A program made the translations under genes and the position numbers. 64,000 nt of DNA from Flammeovirgaceae bacterium (lineage in GTDB: Bacteria > Bacteroidota > Bacteroidia > Cytophagales > Cyclobacteriaceae): positions 62,001-126,000 of the forward strand of contig JAJTEH010000003.1 of assembly GCA_021298355.1 (NCBI GenBank), in the 5' to 3' direction. Below the pieces are notes generated by a model. The model saw nothing but the letters and a program-made list of their open reading frames with translations. It was not told the DNA's origin and searched no databases. This document shows, piece by piece, positions 33,935 to 43,532 of the stretch. The first letter of the stretch is position 1. Every line of letters starts with the position of its first letter.

Positions 33935-36733
33935 TTAAAGCCCTACCATTACAAAGGCGCCCCAATAGTAAGGATCTTTGTATTTGGTGTATAGCTGCAC
34001 TTGTGCTTGTTTAAAGGCTTTTTGTTTATCGCGAAGTTTTACCCAATTGGTGTAAAAACTGCTCATGAGCAGTTGTGTAGCGGCATCGTCTACTTTCCAT
34101 AAACTCATGATAAGGGCATCGGCCCCAGCTACCAGAAAAGAACGTTGCAAACCATAAACACCTTCGCCATTTTTTACATCGCCTAGGCCGGTTTCGCAAG
34201 CGCTTAGTACCACCATGTCGGTTCCTTCGAGGTTTAAGTTCATGGCCTCGTATGCGGTTACTATACCATTATCGTTGCTGGATAAATCTGTGCCGGTTTG
34301 TTTGTTCATGGTTTTGCCGGCATCTGCTAACAATAAACCAGAGCGCAGCAAAGGGTTACGCGTGGCATTTTCTGAGGCTACACCAAAGGCGTTGTCTTGG
34401 TTTTCTACATCTTGCAAGAAATAACCATGGGTAGCAATGTGTAAAATTTCTGGTGCTTTAACATTTTTTAAATTTTTTTCGCTGGCCTCTTTTTGTTGAA
34501 AAAGTTGCGTGGTGTACCCTGCTGTTTTTAAATTTTTGTTGATGGTTTCTACTTCTACTTTAGTGCCGGGTAAGGCCAAGGGCTCTGTGGCACCAAAATC
34601 GGGAAAGCCTACCAGTACTGCATTTTTTTTACCTGTTGAAACTTTGCGTTTTTTTATTTCGATAAAATCTTTGGTGTTGCCCAGCAACGCTATTTCGTAT
34701 TGTTGTAAAAGAAAAAGACCGTCTGGCTTTTTTAATGTATTCAGGTTAATTTGATTGTACACGCCATCAACGGATATGTATATGTTTTTTTTGCCTTGTA
34801 AAGCCGGTTCAATCTTAGCCCAGAATTGCTGATAAGAGTATTCGTCTGCTTGTTTTTGTTGTATGCTGTTTCTGTAGTATTTCGCGTAGCGTGTTTCTAA
34901 TTGTTGGCCGTTTTCTAAAATAACAATGTTGGGTTTGTTGGCATTTTTTGTTACTACTAAAGCCATGTATACAACCTGGTTAGTAAAACTTTGTTCGTAA
35001 GCTTGTACTCTTATAATTTCTAATAAGGCTTCGTTTTCTTGCAGGAGTTGGGCGAGTTGATCGTGCGAGATTCTGTTGGTGGCATACCCTTGTGCAAAGT
35101 CGGCAGATTTTCCGGAAAGCATTTTCTCTAAGGCGTTGGCTTCTGCTTCCAGAGATTTTAAATCGATTTTTTGTTCTTTCAATTCATCTTTGCTTAAGGC
35201 ATAGTAACGCGCCAGCAATTCTTTTTTATTGAGCCAACTGATGTAGTCTTGTTTTAGTTTTACATCTTTTCCGTTTAGAATAATTTGTTTGATTTTATTG
35301 GTTGCGTTTAACAACAATGCTTTTGTAGCGATGTGGTAGTTGTACACATCGGCAGCGAGTTCGGGTTGTTGTGTTACGTTTTGCAACGCGAAATTGTAAA
35401 AACGTTGGAAGCGGGGAGAGGTGATATCCCAATAGGCTGTTTTTTCGGCTTCGCTCATCGGAGGAAAATACTGATCGATAAAGGTTAATGTTTTTTCCAT
35501 TACTTCTTTATACTGTGTGTATGCTTGTTGTGTTTGGTTGCTTTTCCAATACGCGATGGCTAGCTCTTCTTTGGTTTTGATAAACTCCGGATGGTTGGCA
35601 TTCAGAATTTTTTCTTTTAAGGCTAAGGCTTTGGATAAATTTTGTATAGCCAGATCATACTTACCACTGATACGGTAATACATGCCTAAATCGCTTAAGG
35701 CTTTAGCATAATTGGTGCTTTCTTCTCCGTTTTTCTTTTTATAAACAGCAATGGCTTTGTTGAGTAAAGCTTCTACTTCATTTGCCTTATTCATTTGCAT
35801 GTATAATAAAGCTAATTGATTAAGTAAAGCAGCATATTCGGGGTTGTTGGCATTGCCTCTGTTTTCGTAAATTTTCTTTTGTGATAAAAAGAGTGATTCT
35901 GCTTCGGTAAATTTTCCGGCAGATTGATAAATGTAGGCGAGGTTAGATTGAAATCTTCTGTTATCGAACGAGCCTTTGTCTTTGATTACTTTGTTTTTTG
36001 CAGAAGCTTCGCTGGCCGCTATAGAAAGTTTCATAGTTTCTATGGCTTCGTTGTTTCTTCCTAAGGCTTGCATTAACATAGCTTTGTTATTTAACACAAT
36101 AGCAGGTTGTAATCCGCCACCAAAAATTTTTTCGACCAGCAACAATGCTTCATTAAAATGTTGTTCTGCTTCGTTATAAAAACCAAGTGCTTGTTCTAGT
36201 TTTGCTTTGTTATTGAGATTGGCAACGTATGCAACCGAGCCTTTGCCACGTGCCTTGCTTTCTTCTAATGCTCCGTTGATGTACACTTCGGCATCGTTTA
36301 GTTTACCTTGTGCCAGATAAACTACTCCTAAATTAGAAATACACCGTAAGTAGTTGATGTCGCTGGCTAAATCATTATTTTCCATAAAGGCCTTAGCTTC
36401 TATAAAGGAAGCTTCAGCAATTTTGTACATGCGTTTGTTGTAGAAAAAAATTGCTTGATCTAGCGTATCTCTTGCAATTTCTATTGGTGTTTTGTCTGCT
36501 CTGTCTTTTAAAAAATACAATCCTTTGCTAAATGTTTCGCCTTTTTGTTTAATGTCGAACAATCCTGCGTTATCGCTTACTGTAATAGCAAAAGGAAAGT
36601 CGATAGAATCGATGCCTGCCTTTTGTTTGCTTCCTTCATCACCTGCTTTTTTTAAGAGTTTATCGGCCCAATCGTCCTGAGCGAAAGTTGCCATACTGAA
36701 AACAAGAAAGGGAAGTAGAAGTAATTTTTTCAT
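33935..36733 (-). CDS. Exported TPR-repeat protein with C-terminal CHAT protease domain
   Basis: 932 residues. The signal peptide (MKKLLLLPFLVFSMATFA) is followed by about ten TPR-like repeats (about 80-420; for example NYAKALSDLGMYYRISGKYD), a helical region, and a CHAT caspase-like domain (about 640-932) with catalytic histidine in ILHIATHGYFLQ and cysteine in VVLSACETGLGDVKNGEG. CHAT proteins cleave partner proteins after activation; here the target is unknown and export means it acts outside the cytoplasm. It is divergent from the RsmB-like gene with a consensus promoter box 16 bases upstream. Confidence 0.9.
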   Translation of the reverse strand: MKKLLLLPFLVFSMATFAQDDWADKLLKKAGDEGSKQKAGIDSIDFPFAITVSDNAGLFDIKQKGETFSKGLYFLKDRADKTPIEIARDTLDQAIFFYNKRMYKIAEASFIEAKAFMENNDLASDINYLRCISNLGVVYLAQGKLNDAEVYINGALEESKARGKGSVAYVANLNNKAKLEQALGFYNEAEQHFNEALLLVEKIFGGGLQPAIVLNNKAMLMQALGRNNEAIETMKLSIAASEASAKNKVIKDKGSFDNRRFQSNLAYIYQSAGKFTEAESLFLSQKKIYENRGNANNPEYAALLNQLALLYMQMNKANEVEALLNKAIAVYKKKNGEESTNYAKALSDLGMYYRISGKYDLAIQNLSKALALKEKILNANHPEFIKTKEELAIAYWKSNQTQQAYTQYKEVMEKTLTFIDQYFPPMSEAEKTAYWDITSPRFQRFYNFALQNVTQQPELAADVYNYHIATKALLLNATNKIKQIILNGKDVKLKQDYISWLNKKELLARYYALSKDELKEQKIDLKSLEAEANALEKMLSGKSADFAQGYATNRISHDQLAQLLQENEALLEIIRVQAYEQSFTNQVVYMALVVTKNANKPNIVILENGQQLETRYAKYYRNSIQQKQADEYSYQQFWAKIEPALQGKKNIYISVDGVYNQINLNTLKKPDGLFLLQQYEIALLGNTKDFIEIKKRKVSTGKKNAVLVGFPDFGATEPLALPGTKVEVETINKNLKTAGYTTQLFQQKEASEKNLKNVKAPEILHIATHGYFLQDVENQDNAFGVASENATRNPLLRSGLLLADAGKTMNKQTGTDLSSNDNGIVTAYEAMNLNLEGTDMVVLSACETGLGDVKNGEGVYGLQRSFLVAGADALIMSLWKVDDAATQLLMSSFYTNWVKLRDKQKAFKQAQVQLYTKYKDPYYWGAFVMVGL

Positions 36734-36749
36734 AATCAGGAGTAATACA

Positions 36750-36757
36750 CAAATTTA
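36750..36757 (-). promoter_or_regulatory. TAnnTTTG promoter box of the CHAT gene
   Basis: The minus strand reads TAAATTTG, 16 bases before the ATG at 36733. No -33 match at the usual spacing. Confidence 0.5.
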
Positions 36758-36783
36758 TAAAATGGCTGACAATTCTAATTGGT

Positions 36784-36791
36784 TATCTTTG
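36784..36791 (+). promoter_or_regulatory. TAnnTTTG promoter box of the RsmB-like gene
   Basis: TATCTTTG is an exact -7 match ending four bases before the GTG start, which again predicts a leaderless transcript. Confidence 0.5.
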
Positions 36792-36795
36792 CCAT

Positions 36796-37986
36796 GTGAG
36801 ACTATACAGAACAACTACCTACGCAGTTTTAGATGCTTTAAAGCAGATATTCGAAGATAAGAAATATGCTGATAAAGTAATTGAAAAAGTTTTAAAGCAA
36901 AATCCTAAATGGGGTGCACGCGACAGACGTTTTATTGCAGAAACAACTTATGATATTGTTCGGTGGTATCGCTTGCTTAAGTTTGTTACCAACACAGAAG
37001 ACAATAACTATTGGAAGTTGGTGGGCGCGTGGTGTGCTTTAAACGAACATGAGATTCCGGATTGGGATGAGTTTAAAGAAGTAAACAGAAAGCAAATTTT
37101 AAAACGCTACGAAGAAGCAAGACAAAGCATTGCAGATTTTGAGTCGATACCGGATTGGTTGCACCAACAAGGTGAACAGGAATTAGGAAGAGTTTGGCCG
37201 GAAGAGTTGAAAGCATTAAATGAAGAAGCTGTAGTGGTGTTGCGTACCAACACACTTAAAATAAATAGAAAGGAATTGATACTTGCACTTGCAGAGCAAG
37301 AAGTAGAAACGGATATCAACCCGGGGTATAAAGATGCCATTATTTTAAAAAGACGACAGAATGTTTTTTTGTTGCCAGAGTTTAAAGCAGGTTTGTTTGA
37401 AGTACAGGATGCCGGCTCGCAGGCCATTGCACCTTTTTTACAAGCAGAGCCAGGTATGCGCGTTATCGATGCGTGTGCAGGTGGGGGAGGTAAGTCTTTG
37501 CACTTAGCTGCCTTAATGGAAAACAAAGGCAAAATTATTTCGATGGATACAGAAGAATGGAAATTGAATGAATTAAAATTACGTGCGAGAAGAGCGGGTG
37601 TTGGTAACATTGAAATACGTTGGATTGAAAACACAAAAACGATTAAGCGTTTAGATAAAGCGGCTGATCGTGTTCTATTAGATGTGCCTTGTTCGGGCTT
37701 AGGTGTTTTAAAGAGAAATCCGGATGCGAAATGGAAGTTAACGCCCGAGTTTATTGAAAATGTGAAACGTGTGCAAGCCGGTATTTTACATGATTATGCA
37801 ACCATGGTAAAACCAGGCGGAAAATTAGTGTATTCAACGTGTTCCATTATGCCATCCGAGAATGAAAAACAAGTAGAAAACTTTTTAAAGCATAATTCTG
37901 ATTTTGCGCTAGAAGAAGAAAGAATGATTTGGCCCTCGCAAGGGTTCGATGGTTTTTACATGGCGCGTTTCAATAGAAAATCGTAG
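36796..37986 (+). CDS. RsmB/NOP2-family RNA (cytosine-5) methyltransferase
   Basis: 396 residues, starting at a GTG. An N-terminal NusB-like helical region (about 1-130) precedes a Rossmann methyltransferase: SAM-binding DACAGGGGKSLHLAALM, catalytic motif IV DVPCSGLGVLKRNPDAKW with its cysteine, and motif VI YSTCSIMPSENEKQV with the nucleophilic cysteine. It should methylate C5 of a cytosine in ribosomal RNA (C967 of 16S if orthologous to RsmB) or tRNA; the exact target is not certain. It is flanked by the divergent CHAT gene and the convergent outer-membrane gene. Confidence 0.88.
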   Translation: MRLYRTTTYAVLDALKQIFEDKKYADKVIEKVLKQNPKWGARDRRFIAETTYDIVRWYRLLKFVTNTEDNNYWKLVGAWCALNEHEIPDWDEFKEVNRKQILKRYEEARQSIADFESIPDWLHQQGEQELGRVWPEELKALNEEAVVVLRTNTLKINRKELILALAEQEVETDINPGYKDAIILKRRQNVFLLPEFKAGLFEVQDAGSQAIAPFLQAEPGMRVIDACAGGGGKSLHLAALMENKGKIISMDTEEWKLNELKLRARRAGVGNIEIRWIENTKTIKRLDKAADRVLLDVPCSGLGVLKRNPDAKWKLTPEFIENVKRVQAGILHDYATMVKPGGKLVYSTCSIMPSENEKQVENFLKHNSDFALEEERMIWPSQGFDGFYMARFNRKS

Positions 37987-38004
37987 TTAAAATTTTACCT
38001 TCCA

Positions 38005-40035
38005 TTAAAAGTTTACCATCACCTGAAATTTAATTTCGTTTCTGGTGTTTCCGGTTGTGGCATCTAACCCTGAACCCATTTCATCTATATTTTTTAAATA
38101 GGTATGCGCATACCTAAACCAAAGAGATAATGCTTTGTTGAATTTAAATTGTAACAGCAAGTAAGACCTTGAGCCTTGTCCGTTTAAAACAGGTAAACTG
38201 GCCGATGACCAAACATCACGCTCAACTATATAGTGTCGGGCATCGAAATCGCTCACATCAAAAATACAATAGCGGTAATGCATGGTAAAGAATTTATGTT
38301 TGTAACTTACATCTTGCGCTAAGGCAATTCCCTTCTTACGGTCAGGATTGTTTACTTGTGCGAATTGTATTCTGGTTTGAAATTTCCAGCTATCGCTAGC
38401 TTGATGTTGCATACTCATCATTATTTGTTGTTTGGTAATGATGTTAATCTGGTAGGCGATGTTTGCTTGGGAGCTGTTTCGTGGCTTTTCTTCTGTTCGG
38501 TATTGGAAGATGAAATTAGTTTTTTTATTCAACATATATTGGTAGCGCAATAAGGCATCCCAACCTGTGTTGGGTTGGTACAGCCTAAACCGAAGCCATT
38601 GAAATTGGTAGAAATCGGCATAGGCAGAGAAGATGTGTTTCTTTTTAATTTGATGTTTTAAGCCAGTGTAAAAACCAATTTCATTTTGGCCGGTACTGCT
38701 TTCAGCAAAAGGATTTCCGCTAAGACTTACAAACTGTTTATCGTAAAAACGATACTGCAACAACCAATCCGTTCTGTTCGATAAGGCGGCTAGTAATCCT
38801 ATATTCATTCCTACGTATTTTTTATAGAGGGCGCTTTCTCCGAAAAAATGAAATGCGCTTATCGTTTTAGAAAAATAAAAAGATGCGGCTTGAAAATTCT
38901 TTCCGCTAAATGCAAATTGATTGTAAAGATTCGGCTTAGGTTTAATGGCTTTCGAAAAAGAGATGTTTTGAAATTGAATACCCAATAGAGTTGTATTGTT
39001 TTCATATTGTACTATACCGCCATGCGCTGTTTCGGTTATTTGTTGTCTTCCGTTTCTTTCGTTTTCATTTCGGTGCAAACCGCTGTTGCGCCAACTGCTT
39101 ATGGTATTGTTTCCAACCGAGTCGGTTTGTGAAGATGCGTTTCTGTTTTTATACGACAGATACCCCGATAAATTTAGTTTACTATTTATTTTGATGGTGG
39201 AGGCTACACCACGAAAGCCTCCATTTTCTAAAGTAGATGTAAAAGGTTTGAATAATGTATTGTTTCTTCGGATGGTATTAATGGTTTCTCCTCCTTTACC
39301 TAAACCAAATGCATTGCCGTGTAGTAAACCTTGTCCGCTTTGCAATTGAAAATCGCCTACTATAAAATTTTGAATACTCTTTTTATTTTGAACTTGTAGA
39401 TGAACGTTATAATAATCAAATCCGGGTTGATGCTGTTGTACATTCCATCGCCATTTTTCTCCTGCATCTTTTTCTGCGGTTAGTCCAAACGAGTAATCTC
39501 CGGCTGATGATTTTCGTATTCGTATCAATTGGCGAAAGCGATTACCTTGGAATTGTTTATCAACGTCTTCTATGTTAAATCCTTTTCGTTCTTCCAAAAA
39601 AGTATCGGTTCGCCAAAGTAAATAACCTTTGCCTTCGCTTTTCACTCTTTGCCATAGGTTTTTTTCTGGTTTTACTTTTTCGATGGTAATAAACGGAAGA
39701 ATCATTTCGATTAATTCTACACTCCAGTTTTCGATGGCTTGTAATTCGTATACATCGGTAATATTTCCGGTGGCTTCGCGGTAGCGAATAAGTTCTTTAA
39801 TTTCATGTTCTGTTAATAGAAATAAACTGCGGAGTTCTTCGGCACTTGCTTTATTTATATCAATAGGATCTGCTGCCAGAAGATACAGTTGTTCTAGTAA
39901 ACCTTCATAATCGGTTTGCTCGTCTTGTGTTTGAATCCAATCATCTAAAATCTTTTGTAGTTGATCATCATTTTGTTGAGCTTTAGCACGTGTATGGAAT
40001 AGAAGCAAGAGAAGGATAAAGAATAATCCTTTCAT
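38005..40035 (-). CDS. Outer-membrane beta-barrel protein with N-terminal helix-hairpin-helix domain
   Basis: 676 residues. Signal peptide (MKGLFFILLLLLFHTRAKAQ), then a ComEA-like helix-hairpin-helix region (about 50-125): DPIDINKASAEELRSLFLLT and GNITDVYELQAIENWSVELI. The remainder (about 140-676) is beta-rich with alternating strands, ending in FQVMVNF with a terminal aromatic typical of outer-membrane barrels. The family is confined to Bacteroidota; DNA uptake has been suggested by the HhH domain but not shown. It overlaps the start of its upstream neighbour (40032) by four bases, so the two are coupled. Confidence 0.8.
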   Translation of the reverse strand: MKGLFFILLLLLFHTRAKAQQNDDQLQKILDDWIQTQDEQTDYEGLLEQLYLLAADPIDINKASAEELRSLFLLTEHEIKELIRYREATGNITDVYELQAIENWSVELIEMILPFITIEKVKPEKNLWQRVKSEGKGYLLWRTDTFLEERKGFNIEDVDKQFQGNRFRQLIRIRKSSAGDYSFGLTAEKDAGEKWRWNVQQHQPGFDYYNVHLQVQNKKSIQNFIVGDFQLQSGQGLLHGNAFGLGKGGETINTIRRNNTLFKPFTSTLENGGFRGVASTIKINSKLNLSGYLSYKNRNASSQTDSVGNNTISSWRNSGLHRNENERNGRQQITETAHGGIVQYENNTTLLGIQFQNISFSKAIKPKPNLYNQFAFSGKNFQAASFYFSKTISAFHFFGESALYKKYVGMNIGLLAALSNRTDWLLQYRFYDKQFVSLSGNPFAESSTGQNEIGFYTGLKHQIKKKHIFSAYADFYQFQWLRFRLYQPNTGWDALLRYQYMLNKKTNFIFQYRTEEKPRNSSQANIAYQINIITKQQIMMSMQHQASDSWKFQTRIQFAQVNNPDRKKGIALAQDVSYKHKFFTMHYRYCIFDVSDFDARHYIVERDVWSSASLPVLNGQGSRSYLLLQFKFNKALSLWFRYAHTYLKNIDEMGSGLDATTGNTRNEIKFQVMVNF

Positions 40036-40847
40036 TTTTTGGATACACTATAACTCAGCGTGGTTTGTTGTCTGAAATGGTTGTTTGTCCAGAAGTATTG
40101 TATGGCTGTATCAACCGTAATTTTTTTGTAAATAAACCCGAAGCCACCACTGCTTATACCTGGTTTAGGTTGTAAGCCAGAACGAATAAAGAATTTTTCG
40201 TTGGCTTTGTATTCTACCCCAAGTCTTACTTGCGCGGCATAATCGAGGTCTTTTAAAAGTTCGCCATACAAAGAAACTGCTTTAGCCGCCTGCCACGCAA
40301 TACCTATTGCCATGCGAGTTGGTAATTTTTCCCTAAAGGCCTGGTTGATTTCTTTTTTTAAAATGTTTTGTACATAAGCACCTACGCTAATGGTTTCACC
40401 AAATTGATGCACACCACTAAAATTGAAATTGACAGTATGTTTATTGCCAAAACCTTCTGCCCGGTATTGCATAACACTAGTAGAAATGCCGATGGAAGAT
40501 TGATTGATGCTATGTGCATAACCTAAGGTTGCTAAACTTTCGTTGTAGAGGGCATCGCCAAAGCGTAAAACAGAAAATTGCCCGACTCCTTTTTGAACGG
40601 GTATTGCCAGGCATACTATACCTTTATTGGCACCTTGCCATTGTGGGTTAATTTCATAACCAACTCCTAGTTGGGTTTGCTCTTGTTTACTAAGTGCAGC
40701 TGTGTTGCCGGCTACACTAAAAACTTCTTGTAATACAGCATGTGTATTGCCCAATGCTGCACTACGTGCACTAAGGTTTGGTGTAATACTTTGTGAATAA
40801 CATAGAATATTAATGGGGATAGCTAAAACAACTAAAGCTATACGCAC
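40032..40847 (-). CDS. PorV/PorQ-like outer-membrane protein
   Basis: 271 residues with a signal peptide (about 1-18). SARSAALGNTHAVLQEVFSV, then AGNTAALS, is the conserved start of PorV/PorQ and related FadL-like barrels, and repeated amphipathic strands follow. In type IX secretion such proteins shuttle or anchor cargo; here the link is by family only. It is translationally coupled to the HhH barrel gene downstream, which suggests the two work together. Confidence 0.7.
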   Translation of the reverse strand: MRIALVVLAIPINILCYSQSITPNLSARSAALGNTHAVLQEVFSVAGNTAALSKQEQTQLGVGYEINPQWQGANKGIVCLAIPVQKGVGQFSVLRFGDALYNESLATLGYAHSINQSSIGISTSVMQYRAEGFGNKHTVNFNFSGVHQFGETISVGAYVQNILKKEINQAFREKLPTRMAIGIAWQAAKAVSLYGELLKDLDYAAQVRLGVEYKANEKFFIRSGLQPKPGISSGGFGFIYKKITVDTAIQYFWTNNHFRQQTTLSYSVSKK

Positions 40848-40895
40848 AGTAAAAGGTTTTACGAATCTAGCAGTTATACGATAAATAACAAATAC

Positions 40896-42344
40896 TCAGA
40901 ATTCTCTTCGTATATGAATAAACAATCCGCGTTCGTTTAGTTTGTTAACTGAATATTCTAAACGCAAGGTGGCATCGTACGAAAAAGTTATATCCAAACC
41001 CGTTCCGGCACTGCTTAACAATTGATCTGTTAAAAACTTACCGTTTGTATACCCGGCATAATTCCACACGTAGCCGATATCTGCGTACGCTTTTAAGAAA
41101 ATGTTGATGGGTAACTTTTTAAATTGTTCAAGCCGCATATTATCGAACTGAAAAGTTTTGGAATAGATGCGTTTTTTGAGGGTGGTTTTGGTATAAACGT
41201 GTTGTGGGCCTTCGATTAAGTAAACTTCGTAGCCTCGTAGAAATTGCCTGAATAAGCCTAGTGCACTGTAATTAGCATACGGAATATCGTTTTGTAAACT
41301 TACATGCGCAACGTTGGTACTGGAAAAATACCAATTTTTTCCGAAGTCGATAAACCGGGAGTAATGGAAATCAAATTCTGTTTTAAATAAATCGTCATCA
41401 GGTAAAATACCTTTTTGTTTGATGCTGGTGCGCAGGTAACTTCCTTTTAGCGGATAGGAGACGAAATCACGGTTTTCATAAATGTATTGATAAGCAAGGG
41501 TATGGAATCTTTGTTTACGGGTTCCGGCAGCTCCTAAGTAGGTATCATTAATGAGAAGTAGGGAATCATACACACGGTTAGTAGTATAATCAAACGTTAT
41601 TCCATGAAAATGATAGAATGAGTTTCTGTATGTCCACGTTAAACCTGCGTATTCTGTAAGGCGCAATGTACTTTCGGCAGATGCAAATTCTAGTTTATTG
41701 CCAATAGTTTGGTAGGCAAGGTTTTTTCTTTCATCGAGATTGAGTTCAAGGATGAGACCTTGTTTTCTTTTTTTATCGAGATAAGGAATGCGATAATTTA
41801 ATCTGAAAAAATTAGTGAAACCAAATTTTGCATTTAAAAGTAATGTTTCATTTCTTCCACGCACATTGTATTGGTATAAATTTAAACCATATTTAACGCG
41901 ACTGAAATCATGGTTGTAATTTTCCCACCATTCGTTAAAATTTCTATCGGCTAATTCAAAAATCGGAATTGGAAATGTATACCATCTTTCGTTAACTTCC
42001 CATAGTAAATCTACATGTCCGTTTTCATAATTCAGGATCTTACATTCTGTATAATTGAAAAGCCGTGTGTTCAGTAATTTAACTTTATCTTTTTCAATTA
42101 TTTGGCTGAGTTGTTGTAAAGAGAGGGTATCTCCTGTTGTTACTGCTAATTCTCTTCTGATGATAAACTCGCGGGTTCGTTTATTTCCGATTATTAAGAT
42201 ACGATTAACTGTAACGGAAGCACTTGTATCTGGTATGTAAACCTGGTTTCGCTTTTTACTTTTTAGGCTATCTGTAAAAGAAAAACCAGAAAAGCACATG
42301 CAACAAAACAATATACTAAGTGCATAAGCCAATCTGGTTTTCAT
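40896..42344 (-). CDS. BamA/TamA-family outer-membrane protein
   Basis: 482 residues with a signal peptide (MKTRLAYALSILFCCMCFSG). One POTRA domain (about 40-125; VNRILIIGNKRTREFIIRRE, then LFNYTECKILNYENGHVDLL) precedes a 16-strand Omp85-type barrel; GSYLRTSIKQKG and the region around AYADIGYVWNY correspond to the barrel, which ends RLEYSVNKLNERGLFIHIRR plus EF. Shorter than BamA (one POTRA instead of five), so it is more likely an accessory Omp85 protein. It lies 16 bp downstream of lgt on the same strand. Confidence 0.8.
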   Translation of the reverse strand: MKTRLAYALSILFCCMCFSGFSFTDSLKSKKRNQVYIPDTSASVTVNRILIIGNKRTREFIIRRELAVTTGDTLSLQQLSQIIEKDKVKLLNTRLFNYTECKILNYENGHVDLLWEVNERWYTFPIPIFELADRNFNEWWENYNHDFSRVKYGLNLYQYNVRGRNETLLLNAKFGFTNFFRLNYRIPYLDKKRKQGLILELNLDERKNLAYQTIGNKLEFASAESTLRLTEYAGLTWTYRNSFYHFHGITFDYTTNRVYDSLLLINDTYLGAAGTRKQRFHTLAYQYIYENRDFVSYPLKGSYLRTSIKQKGILPDDDLFKTEFDFHYSRFIDFGKNWYFSSTNVAHVSLQNDIPYANYSALGLFRQFLRGYEVYLIEGPQHVYTKTTLKKRIYSKTFQFDNMRLEQFKKLPINIFLKAYADIGYVWNYAGYTNGKFLTDQLLSSAGTGLDITFSYDATLRLEYSVNKLNERGLFIHIRREF

Positions 42345-42360
42345 AAAAGGCTGAGTGTAT

Positions 42361-43473
42361 TTAATTTGCCTCAGTCTTTTTACGGAATGTCCAGATAAAG
42401 AGTATTAACCCCGCAATAAAAAGTGGAATACTTAAAATCTGTCCCATATTAAGCGGTAGTTTATCTTCGAATGCTACCTGGTTTTCTTTCAGGTATTCAT
42501 ACAAGAAACGCAAACCAAAGCATACCATCAGGAAGATAGAGAACAATCTGCCCGGTGCGAGTTTTTCTTTATCTCGTGCCCACAAAAAATACAGTAAGAT
42601 AAACAAGAGTAAACACGAGATAGACTCGTATAACTGTGCAGGATGGCGTGGAATAATGTTTGTGTATAGCACTGCTTCGTAGTGATCGCCCTCTTTTCCT
42701 AAACGATAAGGCAGGTCGCCTGTTTGGTAAATATGAGAGGTAACGTTGGTGTTAAAAGAGAATACAGAGTTTAACTTCGATTCTATGAAGGTTCTGATTC
42801 TTTCTTCGGTTATGGTAGAGTCGTTTTTAAAAGTTAAAAGAATTTTTACCGGTTGAAAAGGACTTTGCTGAAGAGTAGAGTCGCCAGGGAGATAGGAAAC
42901 ATCTTCTACAAACTTATCGAATTCAATTGCGCGGGTAGGGTTATGAACAAAGGCTACGGACCAGGGCAGGTTGCTGGGTTTGCCTATAATTTCAGAGTTA
43001 AAAAAGTTACCGAGCCGTATTAAGGCACCAGTAATGGCAACGAGGATAACGATACGATCTACAATCTGTAGAAAGCTTTGGCCGGGTTTTCGTTTGCGTG
43101 CATATAGCCATAAAGCTGTTAAAATACCGATAGTTGCCCCATGACTGGCCAAACCTTGTAAGCCTGTAAATCTGAACTCCGGATAAAATTCGAACGGCAA
43201 TAGAATGGATAAAGGATCTTCAATAAAAAGTTCGGGCTGATAAAAAACTACATGCCCTAACCTGGCGCCCAATAAAGTGGCAACGATCATGTAAATGGTT
43301 AGAGTATCTACGTCTTTTACGGGTTTGCCTTCTTTGCTAAAAATGTAATACAAAATCTGTTGGCTTATTAAAAAACCAAGTGCAAAGAGAAGTCCGTACC
43401 AACGCAATGAAAAGGAACCAATGCTAAAGATTTCGGGGGAGCCGTTCCAAATGATAAAGTTTACAAGTGCCAT
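42361..43473 (-). CDS. lgt: Prolipoprotein diacylglyceryl transferase, with inserted segment
   Basis: Attaches diacylglycerol to the lipobox cysteine of prelipoproteins. 370 residues from the ATG at 43473; a TTG at 43494 is rejected because a consensus promoter box (43479-43486) would fall inside the gene. The Lgt signature appears as ALIRLGNFFNSEIIGKP, with HGATIGIL, and RHPAQLYESI further on. Between AFVHNPTRAIEF and IIPRHPAQLYE lies an extra 75-85 residues not present in the compact E. coli enzyme, predicted to be periplasmic. Many lipoproteins in this window would depend on it. Confidence 0.92.
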   Translation of the reverse strand: MALVNFIIWNGSPEIFSIGSFSLRWYGLLFALGFLISQQILYYIFSKEGKPVKDVDTLTIYMIVATLLGARLGHVVFYQPELFIEDPLSILLPFEFYPEFRFTGLQGLASHGATIGILTALWLYARKRKPGQSFLQIVDRIVILVAITGALIRLGNFFNSEIIGKPSNLPWSVAFVHNPTRAIEFDKFVEDVSYLPGDSTLQQSPFQPVKILLTFKNDSTITEERIRTFIESKLNSVFSFNTNVTSHIYQTGDLPYRLGKEGDHYEAVLYTNIIPRHPAQLYESISCLLLFILLYFLWARDKEKLAPGRLFSIFLMVCFGLRFLYEYLKENQVAFEDKLPLNMGQILSIPLFIAGLILFIWTFRKKTEAN

Positions 43474-43478
43474 AACTG

Positions 43479-43486
43479 CAAATATA
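43479..43486 (-). promoter_or_regulatory. TAnnTTTG promoter box of lgt
   Basis: The minus strand reads TATATTTG, an exact match, five bases before the ATG at 43473. It supports that start over the upstream TTG. Confidence 0.55.
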
Positions 43487-43532
43487 AAAAGCAAAGTTGC
43501 TTTTACTTAGATAATTTTTTGTGGTTTAACGT

